Source of the DNA: Subtercola sp.
Lineage (GTDB): Bacteria > Actinomycetota > Actinomycetes > Actinomycetales > Microbacteriaceae
Assembly: GCA_025463765.1 (NCBI GenBank)
Contig: JAODBC010000013.1
Span: forward strand, 143,810 to 207,809
Length of the DNA stretch: 64,000 nt
Direction: 5' to 3'
The notes beneath the pieces are model-generated. The model searched no databases. It was not told the DNA's origin and saw nothing but the letters and a program-made list of their open reading frames with translations. This document shows, piece after piece, positions 25,315-33,233 of the stretch. Position numbers and translations under genes: made by a program. How positions within the stretch are numbered: position 1 is the first letter of the stretch; each line of letters opens with the position of its first letter.

Positions 25315-25980
25315 TTACAGATCAGACAAACCAGAGCCGAAGATGACGACACCGATCATGAGCAGAATCACCACGGTGACGATGTGGCTGTTCGTGGTGA
25401 GCCACGAGCGTGCCGTGACCAGCCGTGGTTGCATACCCACAGGATTGACGAGCGTGAACATGATCGGAAGAGCAACCGTCGAAGCGCCGATGATGGTGTA
25501 GGTAGCGATGGTGACTGCTGCCGAACCGGGTGACAGGTTCGCGGCATGAACGGCCAGCCCCGCAGCGAGGCCGAGCAGAAAGCCTTTGGGCCTGAAGTTC
25601 AGGGCGAACGCGATTCCGAAGGCCGGAAGGGCGCCGACCGAGCCGACGGCCCGCAGCCAGGCCGGGTCTTGGCTGGCCCGTTCTTTTCCGCGGCCCACAC
25701 GCCACGAGATGAGGGCCAGCGCGATCATGGCGACGCCGATCACGATCTCGGCGACAGCCAGATAGGGCGTCTGTCGACGTGAGGCTTGGGGGAGCACATT
25801 GGCGAGCAGGTCGACGAGCACGACCAGCAGCGCCATGCCGAACACCCAGCCGATGAGAAAGGGAATCGCCGTGGTGTTTCGCTTCGGCGACAGCAGAATC
25901 AGAATCGTGGCGGTGATCGGAACCGAGCTGATCGCTATCGCGAGAGCGAGCGGTAGCAGGTGTCCCAACGCCTGGAGCAT
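25315..25980 (-). CDS. GAP family membrane protein (LysE-like)
   Basis: A 221-residue protein with six predicted helices, opening LGHLLPLALAIAISSVPI and followed by a loop LLSPKRNTTAIPFLIGWVFG. It resembles the actinobacterial GAP/Sap family (GPL-addressing protein), whose mycobacterial members take part in export of glycolipids. The middle is short and basic (SWRVGRGKERASQDP), and the second half has three helices. No signal peptide cleavage is expected. The hairpin at 26000-26030 lies just upstream. Confidence 0.75.
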   Translation of the reverse strand: MLQALGHLLPLALAIAISSVPITATILILLSPKRNTTAIPFLIGWVFGMALLVVLVDLLANVLPQASRRQTPYLAVAEIVIGVAMIALALISWRVGRGKERASQDPAWLRAVGSVGALPAFGIAFALNFRPKGFLLGLAAGLAVHAANLSPGSAAVTIATYTIIGASTVALPIMFTLVNPVGMQPRLVTARSWLTTNSHIVTVVILLMIGVVIFGSGLSDL

Positions 25981-25999
25981 GGCGCTACGACTGCTGACG

Positions 26000-26030
26000 A
26001 AGGCCAGCCGACGAGACGTCGACTGGCCTT
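26000..26030 (-). terminator. strong hairpin between the SHOCT and GAP genes
   Basis: AAGGCCAG-C-CGACG-AGA-CGTCG-A-CTGGCCTT forms a 31-nt stem-loop with 13 paired bases, one internal mismatch and a 3-nt loop. It lies 80 bp past the SHOCT gene and 20 bp before the GAP gene start. There is no T tract. Confidence 0.5.
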
Positions 26031-26109
26031 GCGCTCACGACGACGCCGTTCACGAATCCGACCGCAGTTCTCGGCCGTTCGCCGAACTCGCTTCGACGGT
26101 GGTCATGGC

Positions 26110-26484
26110 TTAGGCCAGGGCCTTGGTCTTCAGCTGCTCGTACTCGGCCTGGGTGATGGTGCCCGAGTCGAGCAGGGTCTTCGCCTTGGCGATGTCGTCG
26201 GTTGCCGAGGTGCCGGCGACCGACTTGATGTAGTTGCTCTGTGCATCTTGAGACGCCTTGGCCGCCGCAAGTGCACGCTCTTGCATGCCTTTGTGGCGTG
26301 CAATGAGGTACACCAGGGCTCCGGCGAACGGAATGAAGATCAAGACCAGAATCCAGATTGCCTTTGCGACGCCGTGCAGTTTGTGGTCACTGAAGATGTC
26401 ACGGAAGATCGAGAACAGCACCATCAAGTAAGCGAAGAAGATGTAGATCCAGAAGACGTCTACAAGAAAATCCCAAAAGTTCAT
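26110..26484 (-). CDS. PLDc_N and SHOCT domain membrane protein
   Basis: The ATG at 26484 gives a 124-residue protein. It has a membrane helix (NFWDFLVDVFWIYIFFAYLM), a second one (AIWILVLIFIPFAGALVYLI) followed by the PLDc_N ending ARHKGMQER, a helical linker, and a C-terminal SHOCT motif (AKAKTLLDSGTITQAEYEQL, about 100-119). SHOCT is a short oligomerisation or anchoring module. This combination is common in actinobacteria and often stress-linked; the function is unknown. The long upstream extension of the frame is antisense to the GNAT gene and is not real. Confidence 0.82.
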   Translation of the reverse strand: MNFWDFLVDVFWIYIFFAYLMVLFSIFRDIFSDHKLHGVAKAIWILVLIFIPFAGALVYLIARHKGMQERALAAAKASQDAQSNYIKSVAGTSATDDIAKAKTLLDSGTITQAEYEQLKTKALA

Positions 26485-26706
26485 TAGAAGAGCCCCACAT
26501 TTTGCGGGGTCATCTGCCCCGATAGTCATCACGATAGAGCTAAACCTCGTCGCGCTGCACGATCGTGTCTGGAAAGCTACCGAATTACCGAATCGCCACA
26601 CGATGCAGCCTGAGCCGAGGTGCGAGGTTGTGCCGATGTGCTGGGGCATTCGGGCGACCGGGCGGTAACGTGGCCGTAGTGGGCGAGCAGATGCGAACCG
26701 CCCTTC
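26485..26706. other. divergent intergenic region
   Basis: About 220 bp between the SHOCT gene (minus) and the GNAT gene (plus). CCCC-acattttgc-GGGG (about 26495-26512) is a small stem near the SHOCT start and could be in its leader. No other structure is recognised. Confidence 0.35.
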
Positions 26707-27288
26707 ATGACCCGTGAAAGACGTGACACGATGGCCCCCGTGACCTGGCCCGCTGCAGTGCTTCTCGAGACGAGCCGGTTCACCCTCGAACCTCTTCGGC
26801 TGGAGCATGCAGACGAGATGGTCGACGTGCTGGCCGACGAGGCGCTGTATCGGTTCACCGGCGGGCAACCGCCCGCCCTCGAGGAGTTGCGAGCTCGCTT
26901 CGCGAGGCAGGTCGTCGGGCACTCGGTTTCGGGAGATGCCGGGTGGCTGAACTGGATCGTGCGCAGGAAGGCATCCGCACGGGCGATTGGATTCGTGCAG
27001 GCGACGCTTTCGGATGTCGGCGAGCACGGGCAGGCAGAGCTGGCCTGGGTTGTCGCGCCTATCGCGCAGGGTGCCGGTGCGGCCACCGAGAGCGCGGGTG
27101 CTGTGCTCGTCTGGCTGAAGGATTCGGGCGCCCAGCGGGCGAGTGCCCTGATCCATCCCGACAACATCGCCTCGCAGCGGGTCGCCGCGCACCTGGGCAT
27201 GCACGAGACTCCGACCTTTGTCGACGGCGAAGCGCTGTGGCAGACCCGTTTGCCGCGGACTCCGAAGGGGGTTAGCGTTCAGGTATGA
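26707..27288 (+). CDS. GNAT family N-acetyltransferase
   Basis: A 193-residue acetyltransferase. It begins LLETSRFTLEPLRLEHADEM (about 17-36), as in RimJ/RimL-type GNATs, has GFVQATL strands (about 97-103), an acetyl-CoA loop (WVVAPIAQGAGAATESAGAV, about 116-135) and a final ALIHPDNIASQRVAAHLGMH segment (about 150-169). The acceptor cannot be named. The ATG at 26707 has no clear ribosome binding site; an ATG at 26731 is equally possible. The stop overlaps the start of the next small membrane gene by 4 bp. Confidence 0.82.
   Translation: MTRERRDTMAPVTWPAAVLLETSRFTLEPLRLEHADEMVDVLADEALYRFTGGQPPALEELRARFARQVVGHSVSGDAGWLNWIVRRKASARAIGFVQATLSDVGEHGQAELAWVVAPIAQGAGAATESAGAVLVWLKDSGAQRASALIHPDNIASQRVAAHLGMHETPTFVDGEALWQTRLPRTPKGVSVQV
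27273..27278 (+). promoter_or_regulatory. -10 box (TAGCGT) inside the GNAT 3' end
   Basis: TAGCGT plus 6 nt precedes the ATG at 27285, so the small membrane gene may have its own leaderless promoter even though it overlaps the upstream gene. Confidence 0.45.
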
Positions 27289-27497
27289 CTAGCAGGCCCC
27301 CCTCACGCTCCGACGGAGGGCGCGGGCGCGAGCCGATGTGGCGAAACCTGCTGATCGGCGAAGGCGTGTTTCTCATCGTCATTCTGGCGATCTTCAGCAC
27401 GGACTACTCAGCGGTCGTCTGGCTTGCGGTCGCCGTCTTCGCCGTCACGACTCCGATCGTGGTCGTCGGTCTGCTGCGTTCCCGCGGCCGCGGCTGA
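27285..27497 (+). CDS. small two-helix membrane protein
   Basis: A 70-residue protein: a basic N-terminus (RPPSRSDGGRGREP), two membrane helices (about 19-38, WRNLLIGEGVFLIVILAIF, and 43-65, AVVWLAVAVFAVTTPIVVVG), and an Arg-rich end. The first 4 bp overlap the GNAT stop (ATGA). The last 90 bp overlap the lipase gene on the other strand, an unusually long convergent overlap. No function assigned. Confidence 0.65.
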   Translation: MTSRPPSRSDGGRGREPMWRNLLIGEGVFLIVILAIFSTDYSAVVWLAVAVFAVTTPIVVVGLLRSRGRG

Positions 27498-28190
27498 CCC
27501 CGCCTTCGCATCGGTCGGCGAGCCGGCACTGAGCACGAGCGCGACGACCTCCGGTTGAGCCAGAATGCGAAAATGGCCTCCGGTGGGCAGCATGACGTTG
27601 CGTGCCCCGGTCAGCTCGCTGCCTTCGGGAATGTGCGGATCGAATTCGCCGTACACCGACACGATGCGGGCGTTCGTCTCAGTGCTCTCGGCGAGCATCC
27701 GCATCGTCGCGTCGCCCGGCGAGAGTGCGCGCAGGGCGCGCAGAACCAGATACGAGGCGTAGCTCGACCCCGAGAAGGGTGCGCACACCGCGACCATGCC
27801 CGAGATACGCCTTGAATCGTCGAGAAAGGCCATAGCGTATTTTCCGATCAGGCCGCCCTTGCTGTGCGAGACGATCAGCACTTTTCGCAGGTCTCGAGAA
27901 CGGAGCATGGCGCTGACGAGCTCGGCCGACTCCACGACCGGCCGAGCGTTGTGACGAAGGGCCGTCATGACGAACACTGGATGCCCGGCGGCATGCACCT
28001 TCTCGATGAGCGGGCGCATGAACCCCCACGTCTCCCAGATGCCGGGGATCACGACGACGGGATCGCCCTCGCCGCACTCATAGCGCCGCGCGTCGCTGTT
28101 GCTGAAGGCGGCCCGTACCTGCCAGTACGCGGCGAACGCGTAGTCCGCGGCCCACCACCCCGCGCGCTGCGCCAGCCGCCGGGCCTTCAC
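27408..28190 (-). CDS. lipase/esterase, alpha/beta hydrolase fold
   Basis: A 260-residue hydrolase. It has an oxyanion-loop strand (DPVVVIPGIWETWGFMRPL, about 44-62), the nucleophile elbow VSHSKGGLIG (about 107-116), an Asp in YGEFDPHIP (about 175-183) and a His in TGGHFRI (about 200-206). It is similar to triacylglycerol lipases and PGAP1-like hydrolases. The last 35 residues are low-complexity Ala/Asp/Arg, caused by overlap with the opposite membrane gene. Start GTG at 28190. Divergent from the AraC regulator gene, with direct repeats between. Confidence 0.82.
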   Translation of the reverse strand: MKARRLAQRAGWWAADYAFAAYWQVRAAFSNSDARRYECGEGDPVVVIPGIWETWGFMRPLIEKVHAAGHPVFVMTALRHNARPVVESAELVSAMLRSRDLRKVLIVSHSKGGLIGKYAMAFLDDSRRISGMVAVCAPFSGSSYASYLVLRALRALSPGDATMRMLAESTETNARIVSVYGEFDPHIPEGSELTGARNVMLPTGGHFRILAQPEVVALVLSAGSPTDAKAGSAAAAGTQQTDDHDRSRDGEDGDRKPDDR

Positions 28191-28221
28191 GGGAGCGTGG
28201 GCGAGGTAGGCACAGCACCGA

Positions 28222-28259
28222 CGCTACGCCAGTGCGGAGCCTTCCCGCTACGCCAGTGC
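28222..28259. promoter_or_regulatory. two 14-bp direct repeats in the lipase-AraC intergenic region
   Basis: CGCTACGCCAGTGC occurs at 28222-28235 and again at 28246-28259, a 24-bp period. AraC-type regulators often bind direct repeats of about this size, so these may be sites of the neighbouring regulator. Confidence 0.5.
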
Positions 28260-28314
28260 CTGCTCAGCGGTGAGGCACGAGGGCACGGTTTGACGAAGGG
28301 GCCGCGCGAGAGTG

Positions 28315-28354
28315 ATAATCCCTTTATCGATTGCCCCAGACCCTCGGCAGCGTG
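28315..28354 (+). promoter_or_regulatory. 40-bp conserved element, copy 1
   Basis: ATAATCC, 6 variable nt, CGATTGCCCC, one purine, GACCC, TY, GGCAGCGTG. The same element occurs at 39664-39703, upstream of another plus-strand gene, with 33 of 40 bases identical and the 6-nt spacer as the main variable part. Here it sits 45 bp before the AraC gene start. Confidence 0.7.
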
Positions 28355-28398
28355 AGCAGGTAAGTCCGCAGCGCACGTGCATGCGGCCAGCCACCTGC

Positions 28399-29340
28399 AT
28401 GACGAGGGAGACCGTGTTCACCGACCTAGCCGCCCGGCTTACCGAGCGTGTCGATTGGCGTCTTTCTGGCCAAGCCGGTCTCGACCAGGCGCCCGGTCAC
28501 GCCACGAGCCCGAATGCCGACGCCTTTCATTCGGTCGGCAGCAGGTGGATGTTCGGTGACGGTCTTGCGGTGTCGACGACTCGTCGAAGCCCCTTTGCCG
28601 TGAGTGTCGGCGGCGAAGCAGAAGCAGATGCCGAAGACGTGTCGGTGGTGTTCGTGCGCTCAGGCACGTGGCGGCTCACCGAGAACGGCCAGACCTTCGG
28701 CTTTCGGGCCGGCGAAGCGGGATTCATCAGCCCGACGCGGCCCGTGCTCGGTCAGAATCTGTCGGTGTCGACCCTGACCACCATCTCGCTGCCCCGCACG
28801 ACGATCGGCCAGCTCGGGGCCGACGTGCCCTCGGGTGTCGGAGGCTTTCGGCTGTCGGGCCTGCGCGATCCGTCGTTGTCGTTCGTTCTCGGCGTGACCG
28901 CAGCGGCCGGCGAATCACCGATACCCGCGGCTCCCGCGGCCGCGCTCATCGGCCAATTGGTCACGGGGCTCTTTCTCGAGCAGCAGGGCTACCGCATGGA
29001 CTCCGGCGGTGTCATCTCGGGTCTCTGGGCGCGGGGGCAGGCACTGATCGTCGCCCAGTCGAGCGACAGCGACCTCACTCCTACGGCGATCGCGGCGCAA
29101 CTGAACGTGTCGGTGCGCCATCTGCAGCGCGCATACGCCCTCAACGGCCAGACTCCGGCCGAGGCGATTCGCGCTCGGCGACTTGATCGTGCGGTGCTGG
29201 AGATCACTGCAACCCAGCGCTCGTTCTCCGACATCGCCGCGCGCACGGGGTTCGCGACAGTGGCCGAACTGCGTCGCGCGCTGGCCGCAGTGCACTCCGT
29301 GACCGCGCGCGACCTGCGCGGCGCGGGTCGGGTTCCGTAA
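28399..29340 (+). CDS. AraC family transcriptional regulator
   Basis: A 313-residue protein (ATG at 28399; GTG at 28312 and ATG at 28381 are alternatives, none with a clear ribosome binding site). The N-terminal half is a cupin-like AraC-binding domain (VVFVRSGTWRLTENGQTFGF, FISPTRPVLGQNLSVSTL). The C-terminal AraC helix-turn-helix pair is clear: LTPTAIAAQLNVSVRHLQRAYA and SFSDIAARTGFATVAELRRALA. Architecture matches AraC_binding_2 regulators of catabolic or stress genes. The lipase gene upstream is the obvious candidate target. Confidence 0.88.
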   Translation: MTRETVFTDLAARLTERVDWRLSGQAGLDQAPGHATSPNADAFHSVGSRWMFGDGLAVSTTRRSPFAVSVGGEAEADAEDVSVVFVRSGTWRLTENGQTFGFRAGEAGFISPTRPVLGQNLSVSTLTTISLPRTTIGQLGADVPSGVGGFRLSGLRDPSLSFVLGVTAAAGESPIPAAPAAALIGQLVTGLFLEQQGYRMDSGGVISGLWARGQALIVAQSSDSDLTPTAIAAQLNVSVRHLQRAYALNGQTPAEAIRARRLDRAVLEITATQRSFSDIAARTGFATVAELRRALAAVHSVTARDLRGAGRVP

Positions 29341-29420
29341 CACGCAGGTGCGGGCATCCCATCGACGTGCCTGCGATGGCCTCGTGAGTACTGCGCCGCG
29401 CGGTTCAGGCGCCGCGCAGT

Positions 29421-30770
29421 TCACTTGGGCAGCGCGTCGAACGACTCCTCGAAGATGTGCCGCGGGTGCTGGGTCGCCGCCAGTGAGACCGTCTCACGAC
29501 CGGTCAGGGCCTCGACCGCCCAGCCCGCCACGACTCTGATCTTGCGCCGAACGGTGGGAATCACAGCGCCGTGGTAAGAGCGGTGGGCGAGCCAGGCCGG
29601 CAGGTTGCGCAGCTTCACCCCGCGAAGCGGCCCCAGGTTGAGCAGAGCGGCACCGCGACCCACACCGTAGCCCGCCACGGTGCCGAGGGAGGCGTGTCGG
29701 TATTCCGCCGGCTCTTCATCGCGGATGCTCGCCAGAATGTTCTTCGCCAGCAGCACTCCTTGGCGCAGAGCGTTCTGCGCGTTGGGCGGATAGTAGGCGG
29801 GCTGTTTCGCGGCAGTCAGATCGGGAATCTGCGCGTTGTCGCCCACAGCCCAGGCCCCTTCGACCACCGATCCGTCGTCGCGCACGACCTGAAGCCGCGT
29901 GTTCGCTACGACGTGCTTCTTCGGCCCGCGTGGTGCGTTGGTGAGATCGAGGGCGGGGTTCGGCTGCACCCCCGCGGTCCAGATGATGGTATCGGCCGGC
30001 AGAGTCTCGCCGGTGCTGAGCTCGATGTTGCCGTCGACGGCCGAGTTGATCGTGGTCTTGAGGCGCACGTCGACTCCGCGCTCGCGCAGTTGCTCGAGAG
30101 TCCACTTCGACAGCTCGGGCCCGACCTCGGGTGCGACGCGGTCGAGCGCCTCGATGAGCACCCAGCGCAGGTCGCTCATGCTGAGCGACGGATTCGCCCG
30201 CACGGCCAGCTTGCTCAGGTCGCTCAACTCGCTCAGTGCCTCGACCCCGGTGTACCCGCCGCCGACCACCACGAACGTGAGGGCCTTGGCCCGGGCATCC
30301 GCATCGCTGCTCGCCGCGGCGAGAGTGACCTGCTCGAGCACGCGATTGTGCGTGTACACCGCCTCTTCGACGGTCTTGAAGCCCACCGCATTGTCGTGCA
30401 GGCCGGGAGTCGGAAACACCCGCGTGACGGCGCCGAGCGCGAACACGACCTGGTCGTAGTCGAGGTGGATGCTCGAGCCGTCGACCTGGGTGATCTCCGC
30501 CGTCTTCGTTTCGATGTCGACCGCAGCCACCGACCCCCGGATGATGCGTGAGCGCCGCAGAGTGCGGCGCAGCGAGACGGTGACATCGCTCGGGGCGACG
30601 TGTCCGCCCGCGACCTCGGGCAACAGGGGCTGGTAGGTCATGTAGGCGTTGCGGTCGACGACCACGATCTCGATCGGGGTGTCACCGCGGTGCCTCTGCA
30701 ACCCAAGGGCGGTGTAAAGACCGGCGTAGCCGCCGCCGAGAATGAGCACACGCTGCTGTCGAGGAGTCAT
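29421..30770 (-). CDS. ndh: type II NADH dehydrogenase (NAD(P)/FAD oxidoreductase)
   Basis: A 449-residue flavoprotein. It has the FAD-binding Rossmann motif VLILGGGYAGLYTALGL (8-24), DRNAYMTYQPLLPEVAGG (about 39-56), an NAD motif TFVVVGGGYTGVEALSELS (about 165-183), the second FAD motif GAWAVGDNAQIPDL (about 315-328) and QNALRQGVLLAKNI (about 341-354). The C-terminal 90 residues contain a LPAWLAHRSYHG amphipathic segment for membrane attachment. It feeds electrons from NADH to menaquinone without pumping protons. The promoter looks leaderless (TAGCGT, 6 nt, ATG). Confidence 0.92.
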   Translation of the reverse strand: MTPRQQRVLILGGGYAGLYTALGLQRHRGDTPIEIVVVDRNAYMTYQPLLPEVAGGHVAPSDVTVSLRRTLRRSRIIRGSVAAVDIETKTAEITQVDGSSIHLDYDQVVFALGAVTRVFPTPGLHDNAVGFKTVEEAVYTHNRVLEQVTLAAASSDADARAKALTFVVVGGGYTGVEALSELSDLSKLAVRANPSLSMSDLRWVLIEALDRVAPEVGPELSKWTLEQLRERGVDVRLKTTINSAVDGNIELSTGETLPADTIIWTAGVQPNPALDLTNAPRGPKKHVVANTRLQVVRDDGSVVEGAWAVGDNAQIPDLTAAKQPAYYPPNAQNALRQGVLLAKNILASIRDEEPAEYRHASLGTVAGYGVGRGAALLNLGPLRGVKLRNLPAWLAHRSYHGAVIPTVRRKIRVVAGWAVEALTGRETVSLAATQHPRHIFEESFDALPK

Positions 30771-30776
30771 GTGTCG

Positions 30777-30782
30777 ACGCTA
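30777..30782 (-). promoter_or_regulatory. -10 box (TAGCGT) of leaderless ndh promoter
   Basis: On the minus strand TAGCGT is followed by CGACAC and the ATG at 30770. The same hexamer serves the divergent gene at 30847 and the gene at 27285. Confidence 0.6.
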
Positions 30783-30803
30783 AACGGCGCGGGCGCTCAG
30801 TTC

Positions 30804-30840
30804 CAGGGGTTGACGGTGCTAGGGGCGCCGGGCGTAGCGT
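30804..30840 (+). promoter_or_regulatory. promoter of the 40-residue gene and glycosyltransferase
   Basis: A -35 TTGACG (30810-30815) lies inside CAGGGGTTGACGG (30804-30816), then 19 nt, then -10 TAGCGT (30835-30840), then 6 nt to ATG. The same 13-mer occurs at 36782-36794 before another glycosyltransferase operon on the plus strand. Confidence 0.65.
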
Positions 30841-30846
30841 GGCGTC

Positions 30847-30969
30847 ATGACTTCAGACCAGAAGAGTTCACCGAACGTGCCAGGCGCCGAAACCGACGAC
30901 GAGCAAGACAACCACAACGCAGAGACCGACGAAGACACCGCCTCCGGTGGCGCGCCGGAAGCGCCCTGA
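30847..30969 (+). CDS. 40-residue acidic protein upstream of a glycosyltransferase
   Basis: ATG at 30847 to TGA at 30967-30969 encodes 40 residues, strongly acidic and hydrophilic (GAETDDEQDNHNAETDEDT). The start has a leaderless-type promoter. Its stop overlaps, in CTGA, the only near-start codon of the following glycosyltransferase frame, so it may be translated to couple that gene, or it may be the original N-terminus of the glycosyltransferase separated by a frameshift. No family recognised. Confidence 0.5.
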   Translation: MTSDQKSSPNVPGAETDDEQDNHNAETDEDTASGGAPEAP

Positions 30970-32267
30970 GCCGCGCCGAGCGGCCTGAAGCAGACCGGCC
31001 TGAAGCAGACCGGCCTGATGCCGACCGGCCTGAAGCCGACCGGCCGCGGCGCTGGCTCGTCGGCCTCACCGAGTACGCGGGTCTGACCGAATACACGGGC
31101 GGAATCGGCACCCACTATGCCGCTCTGCTGCCTGCCCTCGTGCGCTGTGGCGTCGACGTCGACCTGATGCTGTTCGCCGACGATTCGACCGAGCGAACGA
31201 CCTCGGTCGACGGGGTACGTGTGACGTGGGTGCCTCCACCCGGTCGCCGCTCGGGGGCGGTACGGATGCTCGGCTCGGCACTGCGCTTTCGTACCGCCTA
31301 CCGTGCGCACGATTACGACGCAGTCTTTCTGCCGGAATGGGGAGGCATCGGGGCTCTGCTGCCCGGGGGTGCTCCGCTCGCCACCAACCTGGCGACGGGC
31401 ATCCGGCTCGGCGACTGGATCGCGGGTCGGCGCAACCGCGACTTCGCCCTACGACTTCGGCTCGGGCGCTGGCTGCACGACCGGCTCGAGACGCGCCAGA
31501 TTCGGCGCTCGCGAGGGCTCGTCTCAATTTCGGCTGCGGTACTGCGCTGGAATCAGCACTTCGTCACGCGACTGCCTTTCGCAGCGATCGTGCGCAACTG
31601 TGTCGATGTTGCGCTGATTCGGCAGCAGGCGGCAGGCGAACGGCTGCCCGACGACTGGCCGGCGCCCGACGGCATGGCATCGCCCACCATTCTCTTCGTC
31701 GGGAGGCGGGAGCGCCGCAAGGGTGTTCTGGTGGCGATGGCCGCTTTCGCCACGCTGCTCGGCCGGTATCCGACCGCGCGGCTGGTGCTGGCAGGGTCGT
31801 CGGGCGATCGGCGGTTCGAGCCGACGATAGCCGAGTTGCTCGATGCGGTGCCGCGAGAGCACCGGGCGCAGGTGACGTTTCTGGGTCACGTGCCCGGCCC
31901 GCGCCTGTTTGCGGCTGTGCGCGCGGCCGACGTGGCGATGTGTCCGTCGCTGTGGGAGGGTTTCGGCAATGTCGCCCTCGAAGTGAAGGCGGTCGGAACC
32001 CCGCTCGTGGTCACGACGGGCAGCGGATTCGACGACTTCTGTACGAGCGAAGAAGACTGCCTGATGGTGCCGCCCGACGACGCCGAGGCGCTCGCCGGCG
32101 CCCTTGCGCGTCTGCTCGAGTCAGCCACGCTGCGCGAACGGCTCGTGTATGGTGCGACCGCATCGTTGCAGCGGTTCACGGCCGATGCGGTGGCGATCGA
32201 CCTTGTGCGTGCGGTCGAGGCTCTACTCGGAACCGAGCGGGGGAGAGGCGATCACGCCACCGACTGA
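30966..32267 (+). CDS. glycosyltransferase family 4 protein
   Basis: A GT-B enzyme of about 420 residues. Its proper N-terminus is WLVGLTEYAGLTEYTGGIGT (about residue 27 on), followed by the donor-domain start SPTILFVGRRERRKGVLVAM, LVLAGSSGDR and the GT4 EX7E motif PSLWEGFGNVALEVKAVGTP. No ATG, GTG or TTG is found between the last upstream stop and this core; CTG at 30966, overlapping the stop of the 40-residue gene, is the only candidate. Ahead of the core lies a 15-bp tandem repeat encoding RPEAD units (30981-31040). Ends 45 bp inside the opposite-strand GT2 gene. Confidence 0.82.
   Translation: MSRAERPEADRPEADRPDADRPEADRPRRWLVGLTEYAGLTEYTGGIGTHYAALLPALVRCGVDVDLMLFADDSTERTTSVDGVRVTWVPPPGRRSGAVRMLGSALRFRTAYRAHDYDAVFLPEWGGIGALLPGGAPLATNLATGIRLGDWIAGRRNRDFALRLRLGRWLHDRLETRQIRRSRGLVSISAAVLRWNQHFVTRLPFAAIVRNCVDVALIRQQAAGERLPDDWPAPDGMASPTILFVGRRERRKGVLVAMAAFATLLGRYPTARLVLAGSSGDRRFEPTIAELLDAVPREHRAQVTFLGHVPGPRLFAAVRAADVAMCPSLWEGFGNVALEVKAVGTPLVVTTGSGFDDFCTSEEDCLMVPPDDAEALAGALARLLESATLRERLVYGATASLQRFTADAVAIDLVRAVEALLGTERGRGDHATD
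30981..31040. repeat. 15-bp tandem repeat, four copies, at the GT4 N-terminus
   Basis: Units CGGCCTGAAGCAGAC and close variants encode Arg-Pro-Glu/Asp-Ala-Asp. Copies 1 and 2 are identical. Confidence 0.9.
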
Positions 32268-33233
32268 GCCGGCGTCGAAAAGGCCGGCCACACGCCTCCA
32301 CCTGCCGTCGACGAACGCGATCGCGCCGGCCTCGGCGAACTGACGCAGCCAGCCTTCCATCGGCCACTGGCCCCATCGGCTGTGGTAGAGCTCGGCGTTG
32401 CGCAGAATGTCGTCGAGATGCTGCCACGGGGGCGACGCTGTCGCGTGGTACTGGTGATATGCGTGCGCGCCGCCGACCCAGACCAGCGGTACACCACGCT
32501 CGGCCAGAGTGGCGGCGAAATCGGTGTCTTCACCGCCGTAGCCCTCGTATTCTTCGGCGAATCCGCCGGCGCGGTGCCAGGTGAACGACGTCGTGGCGAA
32601 CGAGAGCGACCAGAACAGTCGGTAGTCGGCGGCGCCCGCGACGACGTATTCGAGGTCGCGTGGGTTCGGGCGCGCGGCATGCGGATTCGTCGCATCGTAA
32701 AGTCGGCTCGGTGTGGTCGCCCCGAAGCCCTTCGGCAGGTACGTGACCGGCCCGCAGAGCACGGCATCGGGGTGGGCGAGCGACGCCGCGAGATACCGCT
32801 GAAGCAGCTGCGGCGCGGGCACACAGTCTGCGTCGAGGAACACCAGCAGGTCGGCCCCGTCGGCGAGGGCGGCGCGGGCGCCGGCGTTGCGACCGGCCGC
32901 GAGGCGCATTCCGTTTCGACCGGGCGGGAGGTGGATGATCGTGGGCGCCGTTCGCGGCGCGCGTTCCTCGGCCGGCGTTGGGGGCGTGCGGGCTGCGGAA
33001 GACTGGCCTGCAGGCGCGGGCGCAGACAGTGCAGGCCCAGGCTCCGGCAGTGCAGGCGCCTGCTCCGGCAGCACGGTCGGCGGCTCCGCAATCGCCAGCC
33101 GCGGCGGTGGTTGCTCGTCGAGCCACACGACATAACGGCGCGATGCAGCGGAGTCGTCGAGCGCGGCCCACTGCGCCTGCGCGTGGTCGAGGCGAGCCGC
33201 AGATGCCAGCGTGATCACCGCGACCTGCGTCAC
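32223..33233 (-). CDS. glycosyltransferase family 2 protein with GGED-type acceptor domain
   Basis: A 336-residue GT-A enzyme starting at GTG 33233, which overlaps the stop of the upstream gene by 4 bp. Features are an opening strand TQVAVITLASAARLDHAQAQ, a Pro/Ala-rich insertion (about 53-85, imperfect repeat), the acceptor strand GMRLAAGRNAGARAAL, the DXD-like LLVFLDADCVPAP (about 127-139), and EEYEGYGGEDTDFA (about 220-233), the GGED motif of galactosyltransferase-like C-terminal domains. It is the last gene of a four-gene minus-strand operon. Its 3' end overlaps the convergent GT4 gene by 45 bp. Confidence 0.85.
   Translation of the reverse strand: MTQVAVITLASAARLDHAQAQWAALDDSAASRRYVVWLDEQPPPRLAIAEPPTVLPEQAPALPEPGPALSAPAPAGQSSAARTPPTPAEERAPRTAPTIIHLPPGRNGMRLAAGRNAGARAALADGADLLVFLDADCVPAPQLLQRYLAASLAHPDAVLCGPVTYLPKGFGATTPSRLYDATNPHAARPNPRDLEYVVAGAADYRLFWSLSFATTSFTWHRAGGFAEEYEGYGGEDTDFAATLAERGVPLVWVGGAHAYHQYHATASPPWQHLDDILRNAELYHSRWGQWPMEGWLRQFAEAGAIAFVDGRWRRVAGLFDAGSVGGVIASPPLGSE

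Noticed and set aside
26485..27204. Upstream extension of the SHOCT protein frame
   Set aside because: It is antisense to the GNAT gene and of low-complexity composition; the domain starts at 26484.
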